Origin: Flavobacterium psychrophilum
GTDB taxonomy: Bacteria > Bacteroidota > Bacteroidia > Flavobacteriales > Flavobacteriaceae
Assembly (NCBI GenBank): GCA_943325515.2
Contig: CALPPS020000044.1
Span: 1-21,601, forward strand
Direction of reading: 5' to 3'
DNA: 21,601 bases
Shown here: in pieces, positions 7,397-16,400 of the stretch
How positions within the stretch are numbered: position 1 is the stretch's first letter
How the letters are laid out: every line of letters begins with the position of its first letter
Notes under the pieces: generated by a model
The model's database searches: none
Seen by the model: the letters and a program-made list of their open reading frames with translations, nothing else
Told to the model about the DNA's origin: nothing
Translations under genes and position numbers: made by a program

Positions 7397-7722
7397 TATA
7401 AACTTTTAAACGTTTTTTGGAAAAAATGACCTAATAAAGGAATAGGTGTAGTTTTTCCTATAGCGGCAGTAAATAAACCGTACATTGAAAGTACTAAAAT
7501 AAAAATCCACATTGATGATGCCAAATAAATACTCTCAAAAAAGCTAATAGAAACACCTAATAAAATGAAAGTTATTGTTAGCCCTATACCTTGTCTAATG
7601 TGGAATGATGCAAATTTATTTTTATTTTCTGAATTCATCGAAATTGCAATCAAAACTCCTATTATTAAAATATAACTAGTAATAGCTATTGATTTACCCT
7701 CGCTTATAGTTTGTTTATCCAT
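7396..7722 (-). CDS. Small multi-pass membrane protein, DUF4870/Tic20-like
   Basis: A 108-residue hydrophobic protein with about three to four membrane segments: residues 12-30 (ITSYILIIGVLIAISM), 43-66 (IGLTITFILLGVSISFF) and 69-90 (SSMWIFILVLSMYGLF). The polar FASFHIRQGIGL before the second segment resembles the FH-x-R-Q signature of DUF4870-type membrane proteins. It ends in a short basic tail (FFQKTFKSL). The start overlaps the stop of the dihydroorotase-like gene by 8 bp, and its stop overlaps the hydrolase start. Function of the family is unknown to me. Confidence 0.75.
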   Translation of the reverse strand: MDKQTISEGKSIAITSYILIIGVLIAISMNSENKNKFASFHIRQGIGLTITFILLGVSISFFESIYLASSMWIFILVLSMYGLFTAAIGKTTPIPLLGHFFQKTFKSL

Positions 7723-8971
7723 TAATAATTAATTTTCCATTACTATATATTCCAATCACTTTTCCTTTCATAGGTTGTCCTAGGAAAGCTGAATTCTTCG
7801 ATTTTGAAAGTATATTATCTTTAGTAAAAGTCCAATTGTCTTCAGTAGAAAATAAAGTTATATTTGCTTTGTTGCTTTCTTTAATGCTTTCATTTTCAGT
7901 AGTGAAAATAATTTTACCTGAAGTTAATTTTCCTATAATTTTATCCAATGGCAAGACAGTTAACAACGCTCCAAAAGTACTTTCTAATCCTATTGTCCCA
8001 GTCTTTGCCAAATCAAACTCCATCTTTTTATGTTCAATGTCAATCGGATTATGATCACTAGTAATGCAATCAATGGTATTGTCTAAAACTCCTTCCAGCA
8101 AAGCTTTTCTATCTGTTTCGGTTCTTAGAGGAGGAGAAATCTTATAACGTGTATCAAAACCGTCTAGTTTTTCATCAGTCATCACTAAATGATGTACTGC
8201 AACACTACATGTTACTTGCAAACCTTTAACTTTTGCTTCTCTTATCAAAGCAACCGATTTGGCTGTAGATATAGTAGGTATATGCATTTTGCCTCCAGTA
8301 TATTCCAATAAGAATAGATTACGTGCTACTAAAAGTTCTTCGGCTAAATTAGGTATACCTTTCAATCCTAATCTAGTAGAAACAATACTTTCATTGGCTA
8401 CACCATTTCCTTTAATATTTTCATCTTGGCAAAAAGCTAAGACTAATCCATCAAAATCTTGTGCATATTGTAGCCCAATCTTTAACAAATTAGCATTTGC
8501 CATACTTTTACCATAATCACCAAAAGCAACAGCACCAGCATTTTTCATGTCAAATAGTTCGGCTAAATCTATTCCTTCACTTCCTTTAGTTAGTGCGCCA
8601 ATAGGATATAAATCTGTTGCAGAGTTAGCAGCTTTTTGTTTTACAAAATGTATTTGCGATTGATTATCGATAATAGGATAGGAGTTGGGTTGTAATGCAA
8701 TGCCTGTAAATCCGCTTTTGGCAGCAACTTCCAATCCATTTGCTATGGTTTCTCTATCTTCAAATCCTGGTTCACCTAGAGAAACACTAGTATCAAACCA
8801 ACCTTGTGACACATGTAAGCCATCCTTTCGAAACTCTTGGTGTGTTGTGTTGTTTGTGATTGATTTATCAATTGCCTCAATAACTCCATTGGTTATTTTA
8901 ATATCAACTGTTTGCAGATGATAAAGACTTTGTGGGTCTATAATTGTGGCTTGTCTAATGATTACATTCAT
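7715..8971 (-). CDS. Dihydroorotase-like protein, metal-binding histidines missing
   Basis: A 418-residue member of the amidohydrolase superfamily closest to type I dihydroorotase (pyrimidine synthesis, carbamoyl-aspartate to dihydroorotate). The start at 8971 is preferred over an in-frame ATG at 9034 because MNVIIRQATIIDPQS is the usual first strand, and it gives a 4-base ATGA overlap with the upstream VWA gene. Where active enzymes read D-x-HVHLREPG, this protein reads FDTSVSLGEPG (residues 59-69), so both first metal-binding histidines are replaced (Ser62, Ser64). The DHAPH motif reads DHNPI. CSVAVHHLVMTD and ITSDHNP keep other family residues. It is therefore either inactive, as in the PyrC-prime proteins that act as structural partners of aspartate transcarbamoylase in some bacteria, or altered in mechanism. 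Such variants seem common in flavobacteria. Confidence 0.88.
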   Translation of the reverse strand: MNVIIRQATIIDPQSLYHLQTVDIKITNGVIEAIDKSITNNTTHQEFRKDGLHVSQGWFDTSVSLGEPGFEDRETIANGLEVAAKSGFTGIALQPNSYPIIDNQSQIHFVKQKAANSATDLYPIGALTKGSEGIDLAELFDMKNAGAVAFGDYGKSMANANLLKIGLQYAQDFDGLVLAFCQDENIKGNGVANESIVSTRLGLKGIPNLAEELLVARNLFLLEYTGGKMHIPTISTAKSVALIREAKVKGLQVTCSVAVHHLVMTDEKLDGFDTRYKISPPLRTETDRKALLEGVLDNTIDCITSDHNPIDIEHKKMEFDLAKTGTIGLESTFGALLTVLPLDKIIGKLTSGKIIFTTENESIKESNKANITLFSTEDNWTFTKDNILSKSKNSAFLGQPMKGKVIGIYSNGKLIING

Positions 8972-10896
8972 TTTACAAATTTTAGAATGAGTAGCTCTAG
9001 TAGTATAAAGAGAAATGTTAACATCACAAACCATTTCCAGATTTGTGTATCGGTTCTATCGGTTTGAATAGTATTAAAAACCGTTTCTATATCGTCAATT
9101 TCTTTGAAATTAGCAGTTATCTCCTTATTAACTAATCCAATATTACTTTCGGTTCTAGAATAATTAAAACTTATGTTATGCACTAAATTAGCTCCGTTAA
9201 AGATACCAAAATTTCCAGCTTCAGTTGGGTTATCATTAAATGTCATTTTCACTTTGGTATTTAACAACTGTTGTACTGGAATAAAACTTTCTGTTTTGTT
9301 TTTTACAGTTAGGATTTCATCTTTTGATAATAAAGCATCCACAACAAAAGGTTGGTTTTCGCCAATCACTATTGCATTAACACCTGTCTTTTGAGAATTT
9401 TGTGCCATTTTGTAAAAGGTTGGCACAATTAAAGGCGAATTTTGGAAATTACTATTAGTTTTATTGACAGGTGCTGCAAAAAGATAAACTGAGGACAACG
9501 GATTTGCTATTGAAGTCAAAAAAGTACTTTGGTCTTCATAACTCAATATGGTAGGCGAGGAGCTATTGATGCCAAAAGAATTCTTAGTTGATGGATATTG
9601 AAAGTTATCTATTTTCTTTTCAAAAACGGTATTGAAGAGTGGATGATTAAAATTAATTTTAGTTACTTTTTTATCTCCCGTTGTAATTGCTTTTAATTGA
9701 ATAGTGCCAAAATTAGCCAAAAATTCATTCATTTTGGTGACATTAGTATCTTGTCCTGGAATAATAATCATGTTACCTCCTTTGGAAACAAAGGACTTTA
9801 ATGTAGTTTGTAACGCCTGTGGAATGTCTGCCAGTTCATTCAAGACTATTGCATCTTGTTTTTCAATTAAGTTATAATCCAAGTTGGTTATAGTAAAGTT
9901 ATTATAGGCAAACTCATCACTAGTATATATCTTAGCTAAGAAGTTACTTTTGTCTGTACTGCCTATGTTGATAATATTCGTTTTATTGGGTTTAGATATG
10001 GTAAAGAAATACATATTATCATAAGCTAATCCTTTATCGTTCACAGTAACATAGCCGTGAAAATTTTCCTTAGGAATAGTAAAGTTTACCGTTTTAGAAT
10101 TGATGTCAAAGCTGAGGAGTGTCTTTGCTGTTAGTTTATTGTTATTGTAAAGTGCTATCGGAATATCTTTGAAATCCTTTCCATTAGCAGAAATTTTCAC
10201 TCCAATTTCATAAAAACTATCCAAGGTTTGTTGAATGAAAACGCTATCAATCGCAATGTTATTCTTTTGCTCCGCTTTCGGAATTACAAAATAAACATTG
10301 TCTTCTTTTCTAAAACTTTTGCTTTCATTGGTTTTTAGTCCTACGGCATCAGTTATAACAACAATGTCCTTATTGAAAGCCGATTTCCTAGCATTCACTT
10401 TAGCAATCAAATTATCTAATCTAAAGGGAGTGGCGCTATATTTCAGGTCTTGCAAATCCTTTTGTAAAGTTTTGATATCGGTATTCCAGTAGTTATCGGA
10501 AATAGTGATAAGAGAAAAGCTCTGTGCATCAGGTGTGTGTTCTAGCAAGTCCTGCACTGCGCGTTTAAGCAATTCTCCTTTCTTACCTTTGGCTTGCATA
10601 CTAAAGGAATTGTCCAAAATGATATACATTTCATTTGAGGTTTTTTTGCTTTCCTTAGCAGAGAAAAAAGGTTGGGCAAAGGCAAAAACCAGGAAGGATA
10701 GGAGTAATAAACGAGTGAAAAGTAACAACCATTTTTTGATGGTTGAACTCTTTCGGGTTTGAATTGATAATTCTTTAAGGAATTGTACGTTGGTAAAATA
10801 TTCTTTCTTAAAACGTCGTAATTGAAATAAATGCACCAAAATTGGTAGTACCAATAAGAATAAGAAATATAGAATTTCTGGATGTTTAAATTGCAT
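8968..10896 (-). CDS. BatA/VWA-domain inner-membrane protein
   Basis: A 642-residue protein with the Bacteroidota BatA N-terminal arrangement: a membrane segment at residues 7-23, the LFQLRRFKKEYFTNVQFL stretch, and a second membrane segment at 56-74. A von Willebrand factor A domain follows with the metal-ion-dependent adhesion motif DNSFSM (Asp95, Ser97, Ser99). The middle 300 residues are a periplasmic region resembling the glutamine-amidotransferase-like domain seen in these proteins (NEFLANFGTIQL, later PLFNTVFEKK). A C-terminal membrane helix is at about 621-641. These proteins resemble aerotolerance (Bat) components, but the usual partners (MoxR ATPase, BatB) are absent here. It heads the four-gene operon, and its TGA overlaps the next ATG. 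Confidence 0.88.
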   Translation of the reverse strand: MQFKHPEILYFLFLLVLPILVHLFQLRRFKKEYFTNVQFLKELSIQTRKSSTIKKWLLLFTRLLLLSFLVFAFAQPFFSAKESKKTSNEMYIILDNSFSMQAKGKKGELLKRAVQDLLEHTPDAQSFSLITISDNYWNTDIKTLQKDLQDLKYSATPFRLDNLIAKVNARKSAFNKDIVVITDAVGLKTNESKSFRKEDNVYFVIPKAEQKNNIAIDSVFIQQTLDSFYEIGVKISANGKDFKDIPIALYNNNKLTAKTLLSFDINSKTVNFTIPKENFHGYVTVNDKGLAYDNMYFFTISKPNKTNIINIGSTDKSNFLAKIYTSDEFAYNNFTITNLDYNLIEKQDAIVLNELADIPQALQTTLKSFVSKGGNMIIIPGQDTNVTKMNEFLANFGTIQLKAITTGDKKVTKINFNHPLFNTVFEKKIDNFQYPSTKNSFGINSSSPTILSYEDQSTFLTSIANPLSSVYLFAAPVNKTNSNFQNSPLIVPTFYKMAQNSQKTGVNAIVIGENQPFVVDALLSKDEILTVKNKTESFIPVQQLLNTKVKMTFNDNPTEAGNFGIFNGANLVHNISFNYSRTESNIGLVNKEITANFKEIDDIETVFNTIQTDRTDTQIWKWFVMLTFLFILLELLILKFVK

Positions 10897-10958
10897 TTAT
10901 CAAAAGTTTACCTATTGAGGTATAGTTATTATAGGAATTCGGTGAATCTTCGATTTGT

Positions 10959-10988
10959 CAAAAATAGCAATCAATTGTCAATTATCAA
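10959..10988 (-). promoter_or_regulatory. Candidate promoter of the VWA operon
   Basis: On the minus strand: TTG at 10988-10986, 19-bp spacer, TATTTTTG at 10966-10959, about 63 bp before the ATG at 10896. The TTG is supplied by a unit of the CAATTAT tandem repeat. Other units supply TTG at spacings of 12, 26 or more, outside the usual 17-23 range. Confidence 0.45.
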
Positions 10989-11006
10989 TTATCAATTATA
11001 AATTAT
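10972..11006. repeat. 7-bp tandem repeat (CAATTAT)n
   Basis: Five consecutive 7-bp units: CAATTGT, then three perfect CAATTAT, then AAATTAT. The array runs from the VWA promoter region into the stop codon of the helicase gene (11003-11005). Confidence 0.85.
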
Positions 11007-12349
11007 TTCTTCTTTCTCTTAGCTGCTCTATTTTTCAAGATGTTTCTATTGACAGAAGTCCCAGTTTTTTTCTTGGTTTTCGATGGACCGCCAAGGTTCA
11101 CTTTCTTATTCTTTTCTATCTTTACATGAAACGAAGCACCACCTTCAAGTTTTGGCTTTTTCAGTAAGAACTTCATCTGTTGTTTTTTGTCTTTCTCAAA
11201 TTCTAACAAACGTATTGCCACTTCAACAGTAGCTGGTAGTGGCAGAAACGTAAGCTCTTTTTCCATGAGTAATTCTGCCTCAATCATTATATCTTCCTCT
11301 CTTGGACTAATTAAACTAATCGCAATCCCTGATTTGTCTGCACGACCGGTTCTTCCAATACGGTGAATGTATTGTTCTGGAATTTCAGAAAACTCTACAT
11401 TGATTACATGTGAAATATCAGAAATATCTAAACCTCTCGCCATAACATCTGTGGTCACTATCCCTCTGATTTCACCTGCTTGAAACGAGGCCATAGTTTG
11501 CAAACGATAGTTTTGCGATTTGTTAGAGTGAATTGTTCCAAATTGTTCTGGATAGAACTCTTCTATCTTATCCGTTAGCAAATCTGCTGTCTTTTTATTG
11601 TTGACAAAAAGTAATACTCTTTCAAAATCTTCTACTTTAAGCAAGTCAAGAATAAGGTTTACTTTCGTCAAGAAGTTAGGTACTTTATAGCCCAATTGTT
11701 CTATTTGATTTAGAGGTGTTCCACTTTGTGCCAAAGAAACTTCTTCAGGGAAATCAAAATACTCTTCGAGCATTTCATCTACTTCATCGGTCATAGTAGC
11801 TGAGAAAAGAATGTTCTGACGTTTGTTTTTAAGCATCGTCAATATAGAAGTTACTTGGGTTCGAAATCCAAGGTTCAGTATCTCGTCAAATTCGTCTATT
11901 ACCAGTTTCTGTAAACTATCAAACCGAATAACATTATCCAGTGCTAAGTCCATTACACGTCCAGGCGTCCCTACTAGTACATCTATCCCTTCATAAACGG
12001 CTTTCTTTTGAGTATTAATGTTTACACCGCCATAAACTCCTAAGGTTCGCACCGACATGAATTCCGTAAGTTTTTCAACCTCAGCAGCTACTTGTACTAC
12101 TAGTTCTCTGGTTGGCACTAGTATCATTACACGTGGTGTGTCTGTAGCGACAAACTTCCATTGTTTTAGAATTGGTAATAAGTAGGCAAAGGTTTTACCC
12201 GTTCCTGTTTGTGCAATCCCCATCATATCGCGTCCCGACATAATCACCGAAAAAGATTTCTCCTGTATCGGTGTTGGGGTAGTAAGACCAAGGTTGTCAA
12301 TGGCTTTTTGTAATGATTTTGGGAGGTTAAACTGCTCGAAAGTGCCCAT
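11003..12349 (-). CDS. DEAD-box-type ATP-dependent RNA helicase (motif II DEFD)
   Basis: A 448-residue two-domain helicase. The Q motif region (FEQFNLP, then PTPIQ) is at residues 4-29, Walker A AQTGTGKT at 46-53 with Lys52, PTRELV at 79-84, and TPGR at 128-131. Motif II reads DEFD (152-155) in place of DEAD, motif III is SAT, and the second RecA domain carries TDVMARGLDI and HRIGRTGR. All ATP- and RNA-binding motifs are otherwise intact, so it should be active in RNA unwinding, for example ribosome assembly or mRNA turnover at low temperature. The C-terminal 40 residues are very basic (ending NRAAKRKKK), as in RNA-binding tails. A TACCTTTG element is on its strand at 12376-12369, 19 bp upstream of the ATG, but without a well-placed TTG. 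Confidence 0.93.
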   Translation of the reverse strand: MGTFEQFNLPKSLQKAIDNLGLTTPTPIQEKSFSVIMSGRDMMGIAQTGTGKTFAYLLPILKQWKFVATDTPRVMILVPTRELVVQVAAEVEKLTEFMSVRTLGVYGGVNINTQKKAVYEGIDVLVGTPGRVMDLALDNVIRFDSLQKLVIDEFDEILNLGFRTQVTSILTMLKNKRQNILFSATMTDEVDEMLEEYFDFPEEVSLAQSGTPLNQIEQLGYKVPNFLTKVNLILDLLKVEDFERVLLFVNNKKTADLLTDKIEEFYPEQFGTIHSNKSQNYRLQTMASFQAGEIRGIVTTDVMARGLDISDISHVINVEFSEIPEQYIHRIGRTGRADKSGIAISLISPREEDIMIEAELLMEKELTFLPLPATVEVAIRLLEFEKDKKQQMKFLLKKPKLEGGASFHVKIEKNKKVNLGGPSKTKKKTGTSVNRNILKNRAAKRKKK

Positions 12350-12678
12350 GAAATTCTATAATTTGGAGCAAAGGTAATGAATTCAAAATTAGGATTTAAT
12401 TGGTATACAAATCCTATTTCAGCAAAGCTTTAATAGTTTATAGTACTACTAAGCAGATAACGAACCAATGCTATTAACCGTAGTATATAATGATTGTAAA
12501 ACCTGTTGTAAATAACATTTTAGGCGATTATGAATTATTTATACTGATATTAAAAAGAGGACGAATTTTGCTGAAGCACTAAATAATAATGTATTTACTG
12601 CCTAAATTATCTGTGTATTATATAACTCTAAATATTAATTGTGAAAGCCAAATGAGGTAAAATTTTTAAACTTTGTAT
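12350..12678. other. Intergenic region
   Basis: AT-rich sequence between the divergent helicase and copper-storage-like genes. Apart from the candidate helicase -7 box (12369-12376, minus strand), I see no open frame, RNA gene or convincing terminator. Confidence 0.5.
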
Positions 12679-12702
12679 TATTGTGAAAATACCTTCACAA
12701 TA
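12679..12702. promoter_or_regulatory. Inverted repeat, candidate operator of the copper-storage-like gene
   Basis: Perfect 9-bp arms TATTGTGAA (12679-12687) and TTCACAATA (12694-12702) around 6 bases, ending 14 bp before the ATG at 12717. The position suits a repressor site or a hairpin in the messenger leader. The TGTGA/TCACA halves recall CRP-family sites, but the 8-base gap between them is two longer than that consensus. Confidence 0.5.
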
Positions 12703-12716
12703 TAAATTATTTCACT

Positions 12717-13043
12717 ATGAAAAATTTAAAAGACTGTATTGACGCTTGCTTAGCGTGTTTAACCACTTGCGAAAATTGTATCACGGATTGTGTTGCCGGA
12801 GACAACAGAGCATGTATTTTATTATGCCGTGACTGTGCTGATATTTGTGCTCTATGTGCACGTTTTGAAGCCAGAGATTCACAATTTGTAAATGCATTAC
12901 ATGCTTTGTGTGCCGAAATTTGCAAAGCCTGCGCAGTCGAATGTGAAAAACATGCTGCACATCATGAAACCTGTAAAGCTTGTGCAAAAGATTGTAGAAC
13001 TTGTGCTACTATTTGTGAAGAACACGCAAGTGCCATGGTATAG
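12717..13043 (+). CDS. Four-helix-bundle copper-storage-like protein (Csp/DUF326), cytosolic
   Basis: A 108-residue protein with 20 cysteines, at 7, 11, 14, 18, 21, 25, 33, 37, 40, 44, 47, 65, 69, 72, 76, 86, 89, 93, 96 and 100. Most are spaced 3 or 4 apart, so each helix presents a cysteine-lined face. This is the pattern of the Csp copper-storage proteins, where tetramers of four-helix bundles bind many Cu(I) ions inside the bundle. No signal peptide is present, which points to the cytosolic Csp3-like type. His residues (62, 79, 82, 83, 103) cluster near helix ends, as in entry sites of this family. It stands alone, with an inverted repeat just upstream and no copper exporter or regulator visible in the window. 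Copper binding is inferred from the family. Confidence 0.88.
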   Translation: MKNLKDCIDACLACLTTCENCITDCVAGDNRACILLCRDCADICALCARFEARDSQFVNALHALCAEICKACAVECEKHAAHHETCKACAKDCRTCATICEEHASAMV

Positions 13044-13373
13044 CTAATGAACTAAACTAGTGTTGTAAAGTAAAGGTATGCGAATAGCTGCCATTAATAA
13101 ATTTCCTATTTATCAAGCTCCCCAAAATGCTAACTTTTATTTATAAATTAAATTACAAAATTTAAGTAGGATTTGACCCTATTTAAGTCTTGAAATAAAT
13201 TTAATTACCTATTATTTTTTAATATAGATTAAAAAAAAATTAAATCTTATGCTTTAAATTTGCAAATGATAATTATTTATGTTGCTTTTTTGATAAGTTA
13301 ATTGAAAATTTAACAAAAATTTATTTTATTATTTTTAGTTTTGCAAATTATTATAAAAAAACAATGAATTGAA
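13044..13373. other. AT-rich intergenic region with weak promoter-like elements
   Basis: Long leader or spacer before the giant gene. TAAATTTG (13255-13262) and TAGTTTTG (13336-13343) match the -7 consensus, but neither has a TTG 17-23 bp upstream. The second would give a leader of about 75 bases. A minimal start-stop pair (ATG AAT TGA) begins at 13364. No terminator-like hairpin or RNA gene was recognised. Confidence 0.35.
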
Positions 13374-13409
13374 TTTGAATCATTTGAATCATTTTAATCA
13401 TTTGAATCA
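13374..13409. repeat. 9-bp tandem repeat (TTTGAATCA)4 in the leader of the giant gene
   Basis: Four head-to-tail 9-bp units: TTTGAATCA, TTTGAATCA, TTTTAATCA, TTTGAATCA. The array ends 15 bp before the ATG at 13425, so it lies in the untranslated leader next to the ribosome-binding region. Confidence 0.9.
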
Positions 13410-13424
13410 TTTTTGAAATTAATT

Positions 13425-16400
13425 ATGAAATTAAAAGTTTGCTTTTCATTTTTATTTACTTTATGTTTTTTTGTTTCTCATAGCTATGGATTTACAATTT
13501 CTAGTGTTGGAGGAACAGTTTCTAGCAGCCAAACTATTTGTTATAATACCCTACCAAATGACTTAACGCTTGCAGGTCATGTAGGCACTGTTTTGTTTTG
13601 GCAACGTGATACTAATTCCTCATTTACTGCTCCAACAACTATTTCTTCTTCCTCTTCATTAACAACTTTGTTGGGAAGTTTAGTTGGAAGTCTAACCGCT
13701 ACTATTTATATAAGAGCTGCAGTTCAAAACGGTTCATCACCCGTTGCTTATTCTAGTTTTGTAACTATTACTGTAAACGCTCCTCCTGCTGGTGATGGTT
13801 ATTCTTATGGAAGTAGTTCTTGGATTGGCTATGTTTACACCTATGGTAAAAACACAGCGCCATCGTCTATGGATAATGTTTTTGGTGCGCCTTATGCTGG
13901 ATACCTTACCCAAAACGAAACTTTTACGCAAGATATTGGAACTGGAGCTTTGACTGCTACCAATATTTGTGGATCAAATGCTGATTATTTTGCTGTACGC
14001 TACAAAATGTCTAAGACATTTTCGGCAGGGTATTATAAATTGACCGCAGGGGCCGACGAAAAATTCCGATTAAGTGTTGATGGGGGAGTGTCTTTTGATA
14101 TTTATAATTGGAGTAATACTTCCTATACAACCGCTTCTTCTATTTTTTATTTTAGCGGACAAGTCGATTTAATTTTAGAATATTATGAATCAACAGGCTC
14201 CTCAAAAGTAACCTTTTCTTACGATGCTTGTGGTAACAATCTATCATCGCCCGTTACAGGTATTACTGGCACAACCACTATTTGTGCTGGAACTTCAACC
14301 ACGCTTACAGCTACTGGAGCAACATTACTCTCTGGTGCTGTTTATGAATGGGGAACTGGGACAGTAGCTGGTTCTAACATCATAGCTGGCGAAACCTCCA
14401 ACTCTATTACTGTTTCGCCTACTACAACTACAGTCTATTGGGTGCGTATTAAAGATGCCGCTCCATGTTCTATATATAGCACTGATTTTCAAAAAACCGT
14501 AACGGTCGATCCGCAACCTGTTTTACCATCTTCTATCACAGGTGCTACTTCGGTCTGTTATAATCAAAGCACCACACTAACTGCTAATAACTATTCAGGA
14601 AATATTCAATGGCAAAGCGCTGCTAGTTCTGGAGGTACTTACTCAGATATTTCCTTAGCGACTAATAGTTCTTTACTTATAAACAATGTAGTGGCCAACG
14701 CTTTTTATAGAGTGCGTATATCCACTCAAGGACTTTGTTCCTCTGTTACTTCTGAGTCGGTAGCCATTAGTGTAGATGCTGTACCTGTTGCAGGGACTGC
14801 CTCTGGAACTGCTACTATTTGTTCAGGATCAAATGCTTCGTTATCCGTAACGAGTTCTACTGGAAACATTCAGTGGCAATCTTCTCTCTCTATTAGTAGT
14901 GGTTTTACAGATATCCCTGGTGCTAATAGTAGTACTTATAACCCTACCAATATTACTACTTCTACCTATTACCGTGCGAGTGTAAGCAACGGTGCATGTA
15001 GTGCTGTATCCACTTCAAGTGTTTTAATTTCCGTGACTGCTCCAACAGCAGCAGGAACTATATCTGGACCAACCACCGCTTGTGAAGGAAGTAATTCCTC
15101 CAGACTTACTCTCAATAATAGCAACGGAAACATACAATGGCAATCTTCATTAAATGGGACTAGTTTCTCGGATATTTCTGGTGCTACTTCTACATTCATA
15201 GATGTTAATAGTTTGACGGCAACTACTTATTATAGAGTAGTTGTTTCCAATAGCCCATGTTTATCAGCTACTTCGAGCAACTTTACCATCACTTATGTTC
15301 CAACCCCAACAGCAGGAACGACTTCTACTACCACCGCGAGTATTTGTTCAGGAACTAGTGCAACACTGAGTGTTACCACCTCTGTTGGAACAACAGTGCA
15401 ATGGCAATCATCAACCACTAGTACAACCACTGGATTTTCAAATGTTATAGGAGGTTCTGGAGCAACATCAGCTAGTTATACTACACCCAACTTAACTAGT
15501 ACTACCTATTATAGAGTACTAACCTATACTATCAACGGTTCGTGTGTCTCTGCAGCTAGTAATACTACTACTATAACGGTAGTTGCCAATCCAGTAGGAG
15601 GGACTGTTGTTATAGATGGAACTTTGAATACAAGTACTACCATTTGTAGTGGTACTAACAGCACTACTTTCAGGCTTAGTGGTTATACAGGAAATATTCA
15701 GTGGCAAAATTCACCAGATAATAGCACTTTTACTGCTATTTCTGGTGAAACCAATGCAACTTATACTGCGACTAGCGTATCTGCAACTACTTATTATAGA
15801 GCAGTGGTGAGCAACTCAGGTTGTGCTACCACAAGTAGCACTGCTTCTATCCTCAATTCTATATCTGTTGCAGGAAGTATAACAGGCGGGAATATAGCTG
15901 TTTGTTCAGGAGCAAACAATACAACTTTAACGTTAAATAATTACTCAGGAAGCATTCAGTGGCAGTTTTCAACCAACGGTTCCTCTTATAGCAATTTTAG
16001 TCCAAGTGAAACAGCTGCTACCTATGTAGTAAATAATATAACAGTTGCTACCTATTATAGAGCAGTGGTTACCAATGGTAGTTGTGCCTCAGCTACTTCT
16101 ACAGCGGTATTTATGTCAATGGCTACTGCAGCAAATGCTGGTACTATTGCCACTCCGGGCGGAGGCGCTACTGTAGCGGCAGGATTAGAAACACGCACAT
16201 TAACAACCACGGGCACCACAGGAACCTTGCAGTGGCAGTCCTCAACCACTAGTGCCACTACAGGATTTTCAAATGTTACTGGTGGTTCTGGAGCCACAAC
16301 AGCCAGTTATACTACACCTATAATTACTGCTACCACTTATTATAGAGTGGTTTCAACATTGGGGACTTGTACTGCAAATAGTACTGCATCCACACTATCA

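Noticed and set aside
8972..9034. Longer N-terminus for the dihydroorotase-like protein
   Set aside because: The extra 21 residues overlap the VWA coding end, do not resemble the family, and the ATGA overlap favours the start at 8971.
7836..10762. Several plus-strand frames of 64-85 codons opposite the VWA and dihydroorotase-like genes
   Set aside because: They are antisense shadows of two clear genes and show no protein-like pattern.
12682..12699. CRP/FNR-type binding site (TGTGA ... TCACA) before the copper-storage-like gene
   Set aside because: The half-sites are 8 bases apart instead of 6; kept only as an unassigned inverted repeat.
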